This document shows, in pieces, positions 33,249 to 45,200 of a DNA stretch of 64,000 bases. The first letter of the stretch is position 1, and each line of letters begins with the position of its first letter. The DNA comes from Roseateles toxinivorans (GTDB lineage: Bacteria > Pseudomonadota > Gammaproteobacteria > Burkholderiales > Burkholderiaceae_C): positions 53,751 to 117,750 of the forward strand of contig NZ_SNXS01000012.1 of NCBI RefSeq assembly GCF_004362525.1, written 5' to 3'. The notes under the pieces were generated by a model. That model was given only the letters and a program-made list of their open reading frames with translations, made no database searches and was not told the origin of the DNA. Both the position numbers and the translations under genes were made by a program.

Positions 33249-36200
33249 ATGACCGCCGCCGCTATCGGATACCTGCGCCGTCAATATATTTGCGTGCTGC
33301 GCCGCTGCGCCTGGGCCAGCGGTCTGGGCATGAGCCTGATGGTGGCCACGCCCGCCGCCCTTGGCCAGACGCCCAGCCAGACGATCCATGTGGTGCCCGA
33401 CCAGCGCACCGCCACCCAGGTCAGCCAGCAGGGCAATCTGGCCACCGTGACGACCGCCACCACGCGCGGCAGCACCGCCTTCAACAGCTTCTCGCGCTTC
33501 GATGTCGCAGGCGGCCAGCAGGTCAATCTGCTCTTGCCCGCCGGCAGCGCCAACCTGATCAACAGCGTCTCCGGGCCGCCCTCGCAGATCGACGGCTGGG
33601 TCAATGCCTACAAGGACGGCCGCATCGGCGGCAATGTCTACTTCTTCAACAGTGCCGGCTTCGTCGTCGGCGCCGGCGGCGTGCTCAACGCTGGCAGCCT
33701 GACCCTGGCCGCGCCGACACCGCTGTTCATGGGCCAGTTGATCGATGGCCAGGGCGGCATCGGCGACGGCGCTGTGCTGCAGGCGCTGACCGGCAGCTAC
33801 CCGCTGAGCCCCGGCGGCCTCGTACGCGTGCAGGGCCGGCTCAACGCCGCCGACGCCATCAGCCTGGCCGCCGGCCAGCTCGCGGCCGAGGGCGGGTCGC
33901 GCATCGCCGCCGGGCCCGGCGGGGCGGCGGCCTTCGCCAGCCTGGTCAATGTCAGCGGCCTGGACAGCGCTGCCGGCGTCAGCACGGCGGGCGGCCGCAT
34001 CCGCCTGCTGGGCAGCGCCGATATCGCCCTGGCCGGCGAGGTGTATGGCGCGCTGAGCCCCAGCGGCGGCGCGGCCGTGACGGCGCAGGCCGGCGGCAAG
34101 CTCAGCCTGGACGGCGCGCTGCTGAGCAGCCGCGATCTGGGCCCCAGGGTCGGCACCGCCGCCGAGCACGAAAGCGCGCCCTCGCAGGGCCCCTCGGGCG
34201 GCATCGAGCTGGCCGCCACCCAGATCGAGCTGCGCAACAACGCCCGCCTGCTGGCCCAGGGCTCGGCCGGCCAGGCCGGCGCCCTGCTGCGCCTGAGCGC
34301 CAGCGACGATGCCTCGCGCGCCACCTTCGGCTCCACCGAGGACCAGTCGGCCCGCATCGTCATCAGCGGCTCCACGCTGAAGGGCGCCGATGTGCAGCTG
34401 CGCGCCACCGCCGACGACAAATACCTGTTCGCCGCCAGCCAGTCGGCGCAGAACCCCACGCCCTTCCAGTCGCTGGAGAACACGCTGCTGGACTTCTTCA
34501 CCTCGCTGCGCCTGTTCGTCGATGTGACGATCTCCAAGGCCGAGGCCGGCATCAGCGTCGGCGGCGGTTCGCTGCTGCAGGCCAGTAGCGGCGACATCGA
34601 CATGCGCGCCACCTCGCGGGCCGAGGCGCGCATGAATGTGCGCAGCACCATCATCGGCGTCGGCTATGGCGAATCAACCTCGCGGGCCAGCATAGACATA
34701 GGTCAGGCCAGCCTGCAGGCCGGCCGCGATGTGCTGCTGAAGGCCCAGGCCGACAACACCGTGTCGGTCGAGGTCGGCACCACCAATCTCGGCAATGCCA
34801 ACAACAATGCCTCCAATCCGACCGGCTATGCCAATGCGGCGGTGGCGCTGGGCTTTGCCGAGGAGACCGCCACCGTGCGCAGCACGGCCGCCAGCCAGCT
34901 CACGGCCGGGCGCACGCTGAGCCTGGACGCCGGCGGCGCCAAGAGCTTCGAGGTGGCCAGCAGCGGCGGCTCCTTCCAGGACGGCATGGCCTCGGCCGGC
35001 GTCTCGGTGGGCCTCAACAAGACCCTGTTCGATGCCCGTCTGGCCGGCACGGCCCAGGCCGGTGCGATCAAGGTGGCCGCCCTGCTAGACGATGGCACGA
35101 GCAGTGTGCAGGCCGCCGCCGGCACCGCCGGCAAGCCGCAGAACGTCGGCGAAGCGGTGACCAGCGCGCGCACGCTGGACGGCTCCTTCATCGAGGGCCT
35201 GACGGGCCTGATCGCCAAGATCCCCGGCTCCGACGGCCGCAGCGGCAACAAGGAGAAGTTCGGCCTGTCGGCAAGCGTCGCCTTCGCCGATATCGACAAC
35301 CGGGTCAGCGCCGCCATCGCCCCGGCCGCCCGGCTGACCAGCCAGGGCAGCACCAGCGTCAGCGCCAGGGCGGTGGACACCCCCATCTTCCGCGCCTCGG
35401 CCGCCGTCGACGAGCGCGCCCACTCGGACCCTCCTCCGGCCGGCGACAACCAGCAGAACAACAAGAGCGTGGCGATCTCGGGCGCCGTGGTGGTGGCCGA
35501 TATGGACCATGTCACCGAGGCCACGATAGGCGACGGCGCCACCGTCAACAGCGCCGGCGCGCTGGACCTCAGCGCCCAGTCCAGGCTGCTGCCCGGCTGG
35601 GAGCCCCATGCCGCGCTGATACGCCAGCTGCGCGAGATGGACTGGAAGAGCCCGGCCGCCTACGCCGAACTGGGCTCCAAGCTCAAGGACGTGGCCGAGA
35701 AGCCCAGCCAGGGCAATACCTGGACGCAGAACTCGGTGGAGAGCGAAAAGCTCTCGCTGACCGCGGCCGTCACCTACCTGACGCTGGACAACGCCGCCCG
35801 GGCCCGCATCGGCGCGGCCCAGATCAACACCGACGGCGCCGCCGTCACACCGGCCCGCGATGTGCGTGTCGCAGCGAGTGCCGAGCAGGGCATGCTGCAC
35901 CTGACCGGCGTGCCCGAGATGGACGCCACCCTGCTGACCAGCAACAGCGGCAGCGGGAAGGCCGGGGTCGGCGGCTCCTATCTGCAATTCGTGATGAAGG
36001 GCGGCGCCGACGCCAGCATAGGCAGCGGCGCCAGTCTGCGCGCCGACGATCTGGCCGTCTCCGCCCGCACCGACTTCGACCAGATCATGGTCACCGAGAC
36101 CGCCGGCAAGGCCGGCAAGCTGTCGATCAACGGCTCGTTCTCGATGCTGCAATCCGAGCTGAGCACCGTCGCGCAGATCGCCGGCGGCAGCCAGGTCGAG

Positions 36201-39200
36201 GCCGGCAATGTGCTGCTGCTGGCCCATGACGACAGCCTGATCGTCAACATCGCCGGTGGCGTCGCGCGCAGCGGCAGCATAGGCGTGGGCTTTGCCGTCG
36301 CGCTCAACGAGATGGACCGCCACACCGAGGCCCTGCTGGGCAACCGCCTGTTCGAGACCGCCAGCGGCGGCAGCCTGACGGCCAGCGGTAATCTCTTGCT
36401 GGACGCCAGAAGTGCCGGCACCCAGGGCGCGTTTGCGCTGGCCGGCAGCGGCCCCTCGGGCAGCAGCGCCGAGGCCGGCAAGGGTGGCGACGGCACCAAG
36501 ACCGCCGGCGGCGACACCGGCCAGCAGGGCAAATCGGGCATAGGCATCTCGGCCGCCGCCTCGGTCAACATCGCCGGCGACCAGACCGGCGCGCGCGTGC
36601 GCGGCCTGGACAACATCAGCGTCCGCGGCACCCTGCCCAGCCTGATCGCCTATGCCAGCGATGACGACGGTCAGACCTGGTCCTTCAGCGGGCTGGCCCC
36701 CGGCGCCCAGCTGGTGGCCAGCAACCCGACGCTGAACCTGGCCGCCGCCGGCGGGCTGAGCATCGCCTCGGGCAAGACCGCTGGCCTGGCCGGCGCCTTC
36801 GCCTGGAACCAGCTGGAAAAGGTCACCGAGGCCGGCATCGCCAGCACCCGGCTCAGCGCCCCCGCCGCGATTGCCAGCAGCGCGCTGAACAGCAACGCCA
36901 GCTGGTCGGTCACGGCCGGCGCCAATGCCGGCGGCAAGGTCGGCGTGGCTGGCTCGGTCTCCTACAGCACGGTCGATAACCAGACCCTGGCCCAGGCCAG
37001 CGACGCGCAGCTGAGCTCGGACGGCACGGTGCGGCTGGAGGCCACCGACGCGTCCAGCATACGCAGCATCGCCGGTGCCGCCAGCTATGGCGGCAAGGCC
37101 GGCTTCGGCGCCGCGCTGGGCCTGGCCGAGGTCAACAACCGCAGCAACGCCGATCTGTCGGGCGGCAGCGTCGATGCCGGTGGCCTGGAGCTGCGGGCCC
37201 GCAGCGACAACGAGATCATTTCGGTCGCGGCGGCGCTGGGCGTCTCGCAGGGCATTGCCGGCAGCGGTGCGGTGACCATCAACCTGATAGGCAACGAGAC
37301 CCAGGCCATGGCCCGGCAGGCGATGGTGCAGACCGGCGCGGGCCAGGTCACCCTGGCGGCGCTCGACGACTCGTCCATCCTGTCGGTGGCCGGCACCGTG
37401 GCGCTGACCACCGGTTCGGCCTCGATCGGCATTGCCGCGGCCTATAACGAGATCGCCAACAGCACCAGCGCCAAGCTCGTCGGCGGCAGTCTGGCCGGGC
37501 GCGACCTGACGCTGGACGCCCGCGAGAGCTCGGACATCGAGGCCGTCGCCGCCGGCGGCAGCGGCGCCGCCAATGTCGGCGTCACCGGCTCGCTGGGCAT
37601 CAACCGCATCGCCAACGACACCAGCGCCGAGGCCAGCGGCGCCCAGCTGGCGGCCAGCCGCAACATCAATCTGCTGGCGCGCGACAGCGCCGAGCTGCAG
37701 TCCGTCACCGGCGCGGCCAGCGCCGCCGGCAATGCCGCGGTGGGCGCCTCCGCCTCGTACAACGAGGTGGACAGCGAAGTAACGGCACGGGTCAGCGGCG
37801 GCAGCCTGGACGCGGCCGACATCGCCGTGCAGGCCCAGCGCAGCGCCACCCTGGACGTCTGGGCGATCGCCGGCACGGCCGGCGGCACCGCCGGCGTGGC
37901 CGGCTCGATTGCCATGAATCTGGCCGGCGGCGCGACCCTGGCCCGCATCGACGGCGGGGCCCGGGTCAGCGCGCGCAACAACGCGCTGCTGCTTGCCGAT
38001 GCCGACGACTTCATCAAGTCGCGCGCCGGCGCTGCGGCGGTGGGCGGCACGGTGGGCGCCGGCGGGGCGATCGCCTTCAACGACATCACCTCCGACACCG
38101 CGGCCGAGCTCAGCGGTGCGGGCACCCTGCTCGAAGGCCTGGTCGAGAACGCAAACAGTTCCAACGGCGTGACCGTGCCCAGCGGGGCCTTGAGCGCCCG
38201 CAGCAGTGCCACCCAGCTGCCCTCGCAGAACCCGCTGTCCACGCGCCAGCAGACCGAGCAGCTGCATGGCGCCGGCGTGGTCGCCGTCTCGACCGCCGGG
38301 GTCGAGAACTTCGCCCTCACCGTGGCCGGCGGCGGCACGGCCGGTGTGGCCGGCACGGTCACCGTCAGCCTGATGGGCGGCGCCACGCGGGCCCGCGTCG
38401 ACGGCCAGGCGCGCCTCAACCGCGCGCTGGACCAGGGCCAGGCAAGCCAGCAGGGCCTGGTCGCCGCCTACCACCACGACCAGCTGTTCTCCGGCACCGG
38501 CGGCGGCGCGGTCGGCGGCACGGCCGGCGTCGGCGGGGCGGCCGACACAGCCTTCATCAGCCACCTGACCAGTGCCACCCTGGATGGAGCGGCGCTGGCC
38601 GGCCGCGAGGCCGCGCGGGTGCTGTCACGCTCCAGCAACGAAATCACGCAGGGCGTGGTGGGCCTGGGCGGCGGCACCGTGGGCCTGGCCGGCTCGCTGG
38701 GCCTGATCATGAGCAAGGGCCGCACCGAGACCCTGGTCAGCAACAGCCAGATCGATGGCGCCCAGGGCCGCATCGATGTGCAGGCCACCAGCCGCGGCGA
38801 TGTCGATATCGCCGCCGGCGCGCTGGCCGCCGGCGCGGTAGGCGTGGGCATCACCGCCACCATCAATCTGAGCGAGCAGCAGACCTCGGCGCGCACCCTG
38901 GGTTCGCGCCTGGACGCCCCGGCCACCACGACGGTGGCCGCCGATGCCGACTTCACCCAGCACGTCTATGGCGCCACCGCCTCGCTGGCCGGGGCGGTGG
39001 GCGTGGCCGGCACGGTCGATGTGCTGGTCGCCAAGGGCAGCACCGAGGCCGAGATCGGCGCCGGATCGCGCATCAACACGCAGCTCAGCGCCGCCACGCA
39101 GGACGTGCTGCTGCGGGCCGAGGAGACGGTGCGCATCGACAACAAGGTCGGCGGCCTGGGCGTGGGCGTCGGCGTGGGCGCCAGCGCGGCGGTCGATGTG

Positions 39201-42200
39201 GTGCTGCTGCGCAGCGGCGCGCGGGCCAGCGTCGCCGGCGGCGCCGATGTGCGCGCCGGCCGCGACATCCGCGTCGAGGCCGAGGCCGGCCGCGACATCG
39301 ATGCCCTGTCCATCGCCGGCGGCGCCGGCCTGACGGCCGGCATTGCCGGCGCCGTGTCGGTGGTGTCGGTGGGCGGGCGGCCAGACAGCGACTCCAACGA
39401 CAACGCCTCGGCCTCGGTGGCCAAGGTCGGTGAGCTGATGCGCGGCAGCAGCACCGGCAACCAGCTGGGCAGTTCGGGCGGTGCACGGGCCCAGCAGGCC
39501 CGCGCCAAGGCAGACAGCGCCCGTGCCGGCGTCGATCCCTCCGGCGACTTCGCCGCCACGCCCACGCGGCAGAGCGCCGAGGCGGCGGTGGCCAGTGGCG
39601 CCAGCCTGACCGCGGGCCGCGACATCGCCGTCGATGCCCATACCCGCAATGACATCCGGACCAAGGCTGTGGGCGTGGCCCTGTCGGCCGGGGCCTCGCT
39701 GGGCGGCGGCTTTGCGGTGGCGCTGTCCGAGGAACGCACCCGCGCCGCCCTGCTGGGCCGCAGCCGGGCCGGCCGCGATGTGCGCGTGCAGGCACGGGAC
39801 GACCAGTCCGAGACGGCCAGCCAGCAGGCCTATGCCGGCGGCGGCGGTGCGCTCGGCCTGGCCGCCAGCCTGGCGCTGAATCGCAAGTCGGCGAACACGG
39901 TGGCCGAGATCGGTGGCACGGTCGAGGCCGCGGGTGGCGTGACGGTCGATGCCGGGGTTGACCACGGGCTTGAAGCCAAGGGCCTGGGCGCGGCCGGTGG
40001 CCTGGTGGGCATTGGCGCGGCCATAGGCCTGAGCGCCGACAGCAGCCTGGCCGATGCCCGGGTGGCCGCAGGCAGCAGCATCAAGGCGGCGGGTCTGACG
40101 GTGAGCGGCCATGCCGGCAGCGCCGCCACCACCGACGTGCTGGCGGCGGCGGGCGGCCTGGTCGGCGCCGGCACCGGTGTCGATGCCGACACCGACAACC
40201 GCGTGCGTGCCAGCACCACGGTGGGCAGCGATGTGAGCCTGGCCCTGGGCCAGGGCAGCGCCAGCTTCAGCGCCACGGCCACACCGCGCGGCAGCGCGGT
40301 GGCCCGCGGCATCACGGTCTCGGCCGGCGTGTCGATGGGCATGTCGCTGGCCGATGTGGACATCGCGTCCAACGCCAGCGTCAGCATCGGCGAGCGCCTG
40401 AAGGCCCAGGCCGGCAGCCTGAGCCTGCGCGCCGAGACGCAGCGCGAGCGCATCGGCACCGGCCCGGGCAATCTGGCCCTGTACGCGCCCAGCGCCGAGG
40501 CCGAAGCCAAGGCCGCCGCCGGTGGCCTGCTGCTTGGTGCCAGCGCCACCGAGGCCAGCACCACGGTGCGGCCCGCCACCCAGGTCAGCCTGGGCGCCGG
40601 CCACCAGATCACGCTGTCGGGCGGCTTCTCGGCCCATGCGCAGTCGGACGTGGATGGCCGCAGCGATGTCAGCGGCATCAATGGCGGCCTGCTGGCGGCC
40701 GGCGGCAATCTGGCCAATACCCAGGTGCACAGCGACACCCAGACGCTGATCGGCGCCGGCCGGCTGACGGCCCAGACCGTCAGCCTGGGCAGCGACAGCA
40801 GCGACGCGCTGGGCGCCAAGTCGGCCTCGGGCGCCGGTGGCCTGGGCGTGGTGCTGGCGGCCCGTGTCAACAACGTGGCCACCGCCAACACCCTCACCCG
40901 CCTGGCGGGCACCGTGGATGCGCGCAGCGTCGAGATCGCCGCCGAGCACCTGACCCGGCTGCACGGCGAGGCCGACAGCACCTCGGCCTCGGTGGCCGGC
41001 TACTCGGGCGCGAATGTGTTCAACAGCAGCGCCAACACGACCAGCGCCGAGCTGGCGCCGGACAGCGTGGTGCGCGCCAACGCCTTCAAGCTCGACGCGC
41101 TGAGCGCCGTGGCCAAGGACAGCGCCGGCGCCGACTGGGCGGTGCGCGCCGCCTCGGGCGGCGTGCTCTCCGGCTCCTCCGGCGGCACGCTGACGCAGAT
41201 CGACAACATCACCCGCGCGCTGGTCGGCGATGGCGCCCAGATCAGCAGCAACGACCAGGGCGGCAAGCAGGCCGAGCTGGACATCGCCGCGCGCAACCGG
41301 CTTGATGTGTTCGACAGCGTGCTGCTCGACACCGGTGGTGCGATCGCGGTGGCCAGGACCGAATCCTTCGTCGATGCACGCCGCAACGACGCCCAGGTGC
41401 GCATCGGCAGCGGTGCGCTGCTGAAGAGCCAGCGCGATGTGCGCATCGAGGCCTCGACCAGCGGCGTCGTCGATACCGAGGCGCAGAGCAAGACCTATGG
41501 CCTGGCCGGCGCGGCAGAAGGCGGCACGCGCTCGCGCATCGTCACCGCCAACGGCATCACTCTGGACGGCGGGCGCATCGAGTCCGACGAGAGCGTGCGC
41601 CTGCGCGCCGGTGTCGACAACGTGCTGCGCGCCGATGCCGAGACGCGGCTGTGGAACCGCACGGCCGTGCCCATCCCGAGCGCGCCCGATGCGCTGGCCA
41701 TCGTCGATCAGGACAATCGCATCGTCGTCAAGCCCTACGCACTGCCGGCCGGCACGCCGCTGGCCAGCGAGCCGCGCGAGGCGCAGATGCAGCGCGCGGC
41801 GATCGCCACCGTCAAGGACATCGAGCTGCTGGCCGGCGGCGGCCAGCGCGAGCTGCGCGGCTTCGGCCGCGGCACCGATCTGTACCGCGAGGCACTGCAG
41901 GCCCTGGGCCAGATCTTCGACAGCGATCTGAGCCTGGACATCCAGGCCGGCGCCGAGTTCGACCGCCCGGCCTCGACGGTGCAGGTCGATGGCACGCTGT
42001 TCGCCGGCACCCACTGGCGCCAGTACCTGGACATCGGCAGCGCCGGCCAGGTGCTGCGCCAGAGCGAGGGCATCAGCTTCAGCACCCGCGACAACGTCGA
42101 TCTCGGCCGCGAGATCGAGGGCCGCATGAATGCGCTGAAGCAGCTGGTGCAGACCTATGCCGACAACCCGGCGGTGGCCGCCGGCTTCCAGGCCGACCTC

Positions 42201-45200
42201 GACCTGCTGCAGGCGCGCCGCGCCCAGCTGGGCGTGGGCGCCAAGGTCGGCTTCATCGATCTCAACCCGGCGATGGCCACCAGCGGCAACATCCGCATCA
42301 GCGGCGGGGCGCTGACGGGCGGCAGCGGCGGCGAGCTGGTGGCGCCCGGCGACGCCAGCATCCGCGTCAACAACGCCTCGAACCGCTTCCTCAGCGTGAA
42401 GAACCAGGCCGGCACGGCCGCCTGCCCTGCGGCGCTGTGCATCCCCGGCGACAGCGGCGGCGAGATCACGCTCAATGGCGCGCGCATCGCCTCCAACGCC
42501 GACATCAATCTGCGCAACGCGCCGGGCGGGGTGGCCGCGCTGGGCCGCATCGACGAGCGCAGCAACTCGCCGGCGCCGCTGATCGAGCTGCGCAACACCG
42601 CCGAGGGCACCACGCCCAAGCCGGAGGTGCAGGTGTTCGGCAATATCCTGAACCCGCGCGGCCTGGTGCGCATTGCCAGCACCGGCTCGGTGCAGGTCTC
42701 GTCCGACATCAGCGCCCAGACGGTGGACATTGCCACCCAGGGCGACTTCATCAAGACCTTCAGTCTGGGCTACACCCACACGGCCGGCGACCCGACGCTG
42801 GTCATCAAGTCGCTGACCGATGCTGAGGAGGCGGCCTCCAAGAGCCGCTTCCCGGCCGCCCGCGACCCGCTCACCGCGACCATCACGCCGCTGACCAATA
42901 GCGACACGGTGGCCACGGTGGCCAGGCCCGGCGGCACGATCATCGCCGGCAACAATGTCTTCATCAGCGGCGAGAAGCTCAATCTCAACGGCGTGATCCA
43001 GAGCGGCATCGCCGATGTGCGGGTGAGCATAGACAACGCCGCCTACGCCGACGCCAAGAACGCCAACGGCGCCTGGGTGCCGCTGCGCAACAACGCCATG
43101 GCCAGCCTCGACGCAGCGCTGCGCCCGAAGCTGCGCTGGAACGCCGCGGCCCAGGAGCTGGAGCTGGGCAATATCCAGGTCGAGGGCGGCTTCATGCAGC
43201 TGTTCGGCGACGTGCTCAGCACCGGCGGCGGCCAGCTCAATGTGCTGGACGGCTACGGCCGCATCCAGGTCGAGAACCTGACCGACCGTGCGCTGGTGCT
43301 GAACCGCCTGGACACCGGCGCCGGCACCCAGGGCCGCATCCGCATCACCGACACCAGCACCCGCGACGCGGCAGGCAACAATCTGGTGACGACGATCACA
43401 CGCAGCAACGGCCAGGTCCAGACCACCCAGGAGAATGTGGCGAGCAAGGACGATGCGCGGCCGCTGGTCAGCGCCGTCGCCAGCGACACCAGCGGCCGCA
43501 GTGCCCTGTACACGCCGCGGGCCAACCGGCGGCTGAACTGGATCAATGCCGAGAACATCGCCGTCGCCTACAGCCAGATCTACACCCGCACCTGCGCCGT
43601 CAGCTGCGACTTCGGCGAGCTGGCCGACTGGCTGGCCAAGAACGCGCCGACGCAGACCGTGGTGGTCGCGCCGCCACCGGTCTACACGCCGCGCATCAGC
43701 GGTCTGTGGCTGACGAATGGCGACAAGCGCACGGCCGACTACATCTACGACTTCCGCAAGGACCGCTACGAACGCGGCGGCACGCCCGAGTACTTCCTGC
43801 GCCGCTACCGCTCGGGCGCGGCGGACTTCTACGACAACATCGAGACGCGCCGCGACTGGAGCTGGAAGGAGCGCAACTTCTTCACCCACAGCCTGGCGGC
43901 CAGCCGGCCGGTGGCGATCAACTTCATCGGTGCCGACGAGGGCACGCTCAGCGTCACCTCGCGCGATGCCGCCATCAAGCTGGGCGACACGGTGCGCAAT
44001 CTGAAGGGCACGACCCTGCTGGACGCCAGCCGCATCGGCCTGGCCGGCGGCGTCACGGCCGGCCAGGTGATCGCCGACCGGCTCACACTGACGGCGCGCA
44101 ACGGCGCCATCGGCGAGTTCGGCAACGGCAGCGGCAGCGAGTTCCGGCCGCTGGAGGTGCAGCTCTCGGCCACCGGCAGCGTCGACCTGCGTGCCGGCAC
44201 CGACATCGCCCTGCGCGCCTACCAGGGCGGGCTGCGGCTGGGCCGTGTCGACACCCCCGGACGCCTGTACCTGCAGGCCGAGGGCGATATCGTGCGCGGC
44301 GGCGGCGCCACGTCGGCGCTGGCCGCCGGGGACATGCGGCTGATCTCCGACAACGGCAGCATCGGCAGCCTGACCGCACCGCTGCTGATCAATCTGCCGG
44401 CCGACCGCGGCGGTCTGGAGGCCCGCGCGGCGCGCGACATCGGCATCGCCGAGGCCACCGGCGACCTGCGCCTGGCCCAGGTTGCCAGCTCGGGCGGCGA
44501 CGTGCTGCTGCGCGCGGCCAACGGCGGCATCGTCGATGTGGACACCGTGCAATCGGTCAAGCAGGAGACCCGCGAGGCCCTGCTGGGCGTGGCGCGCCGC
44601 GCCGGCCTCACCGCCGACAGCGGCGCCCAGGCCGGCGTCGAGCTCAATCTGCAGCGCTACGAGCAGGGCAAGCGCCAGGAGTACCTGGCCTACTGGCAGA
44701 TGCGCGGGCTCAAGGAGCGCTTCGACAGCAAGGGCCTGTCACAGGGCTTCGCGGCCAGCGCCTACGACCCGAAGTTCGTCTACGTCGTCGATGCCGGCAC
44801 GGCGGCCCAGCTGAAGGCGGCCAATGGCTGGAACGATGCCCAGCTGGCGGCCTGGCGCGATGGCCAGACGGCCTTCTATCATCGCGCCGCCACCGAGTTC
44901 GGCAAGGGCGATGCGCGCAGCTACGACCCGGTCTGGCACTTCGACAGCGCTGCTCATCCGGCGCTGCGCCAGGCGCTGGCCAACGGCGGCGTATGGAACG
45001 AGGCGCAGATCACCCAGCGCGTCGCGGCCGGGCTGTTCAAGGACACGGCCGACACCCAGATCCTGGTCGAGAACCCCAACGTCAGCGGCCGCAATCTGCA
45101 GCTGGAGGCGCGCAACGGCATCGGCCGGGCATCGGCCGGCACCGACATCTCGCGCGACCCGCGGCAGTGGACGCCCGAGCAGCAGCTGGCGCTGCTGGCC

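Noticed and set aside
38625..44552. A 1975-codon open frame on the minus strand opposite the giant adhesin
   Set aside because: It is the antisense of a strongly biased high-GC coding sequence; it shows no recognisable domain, and the plus-strand adhesin has clear TPS features.
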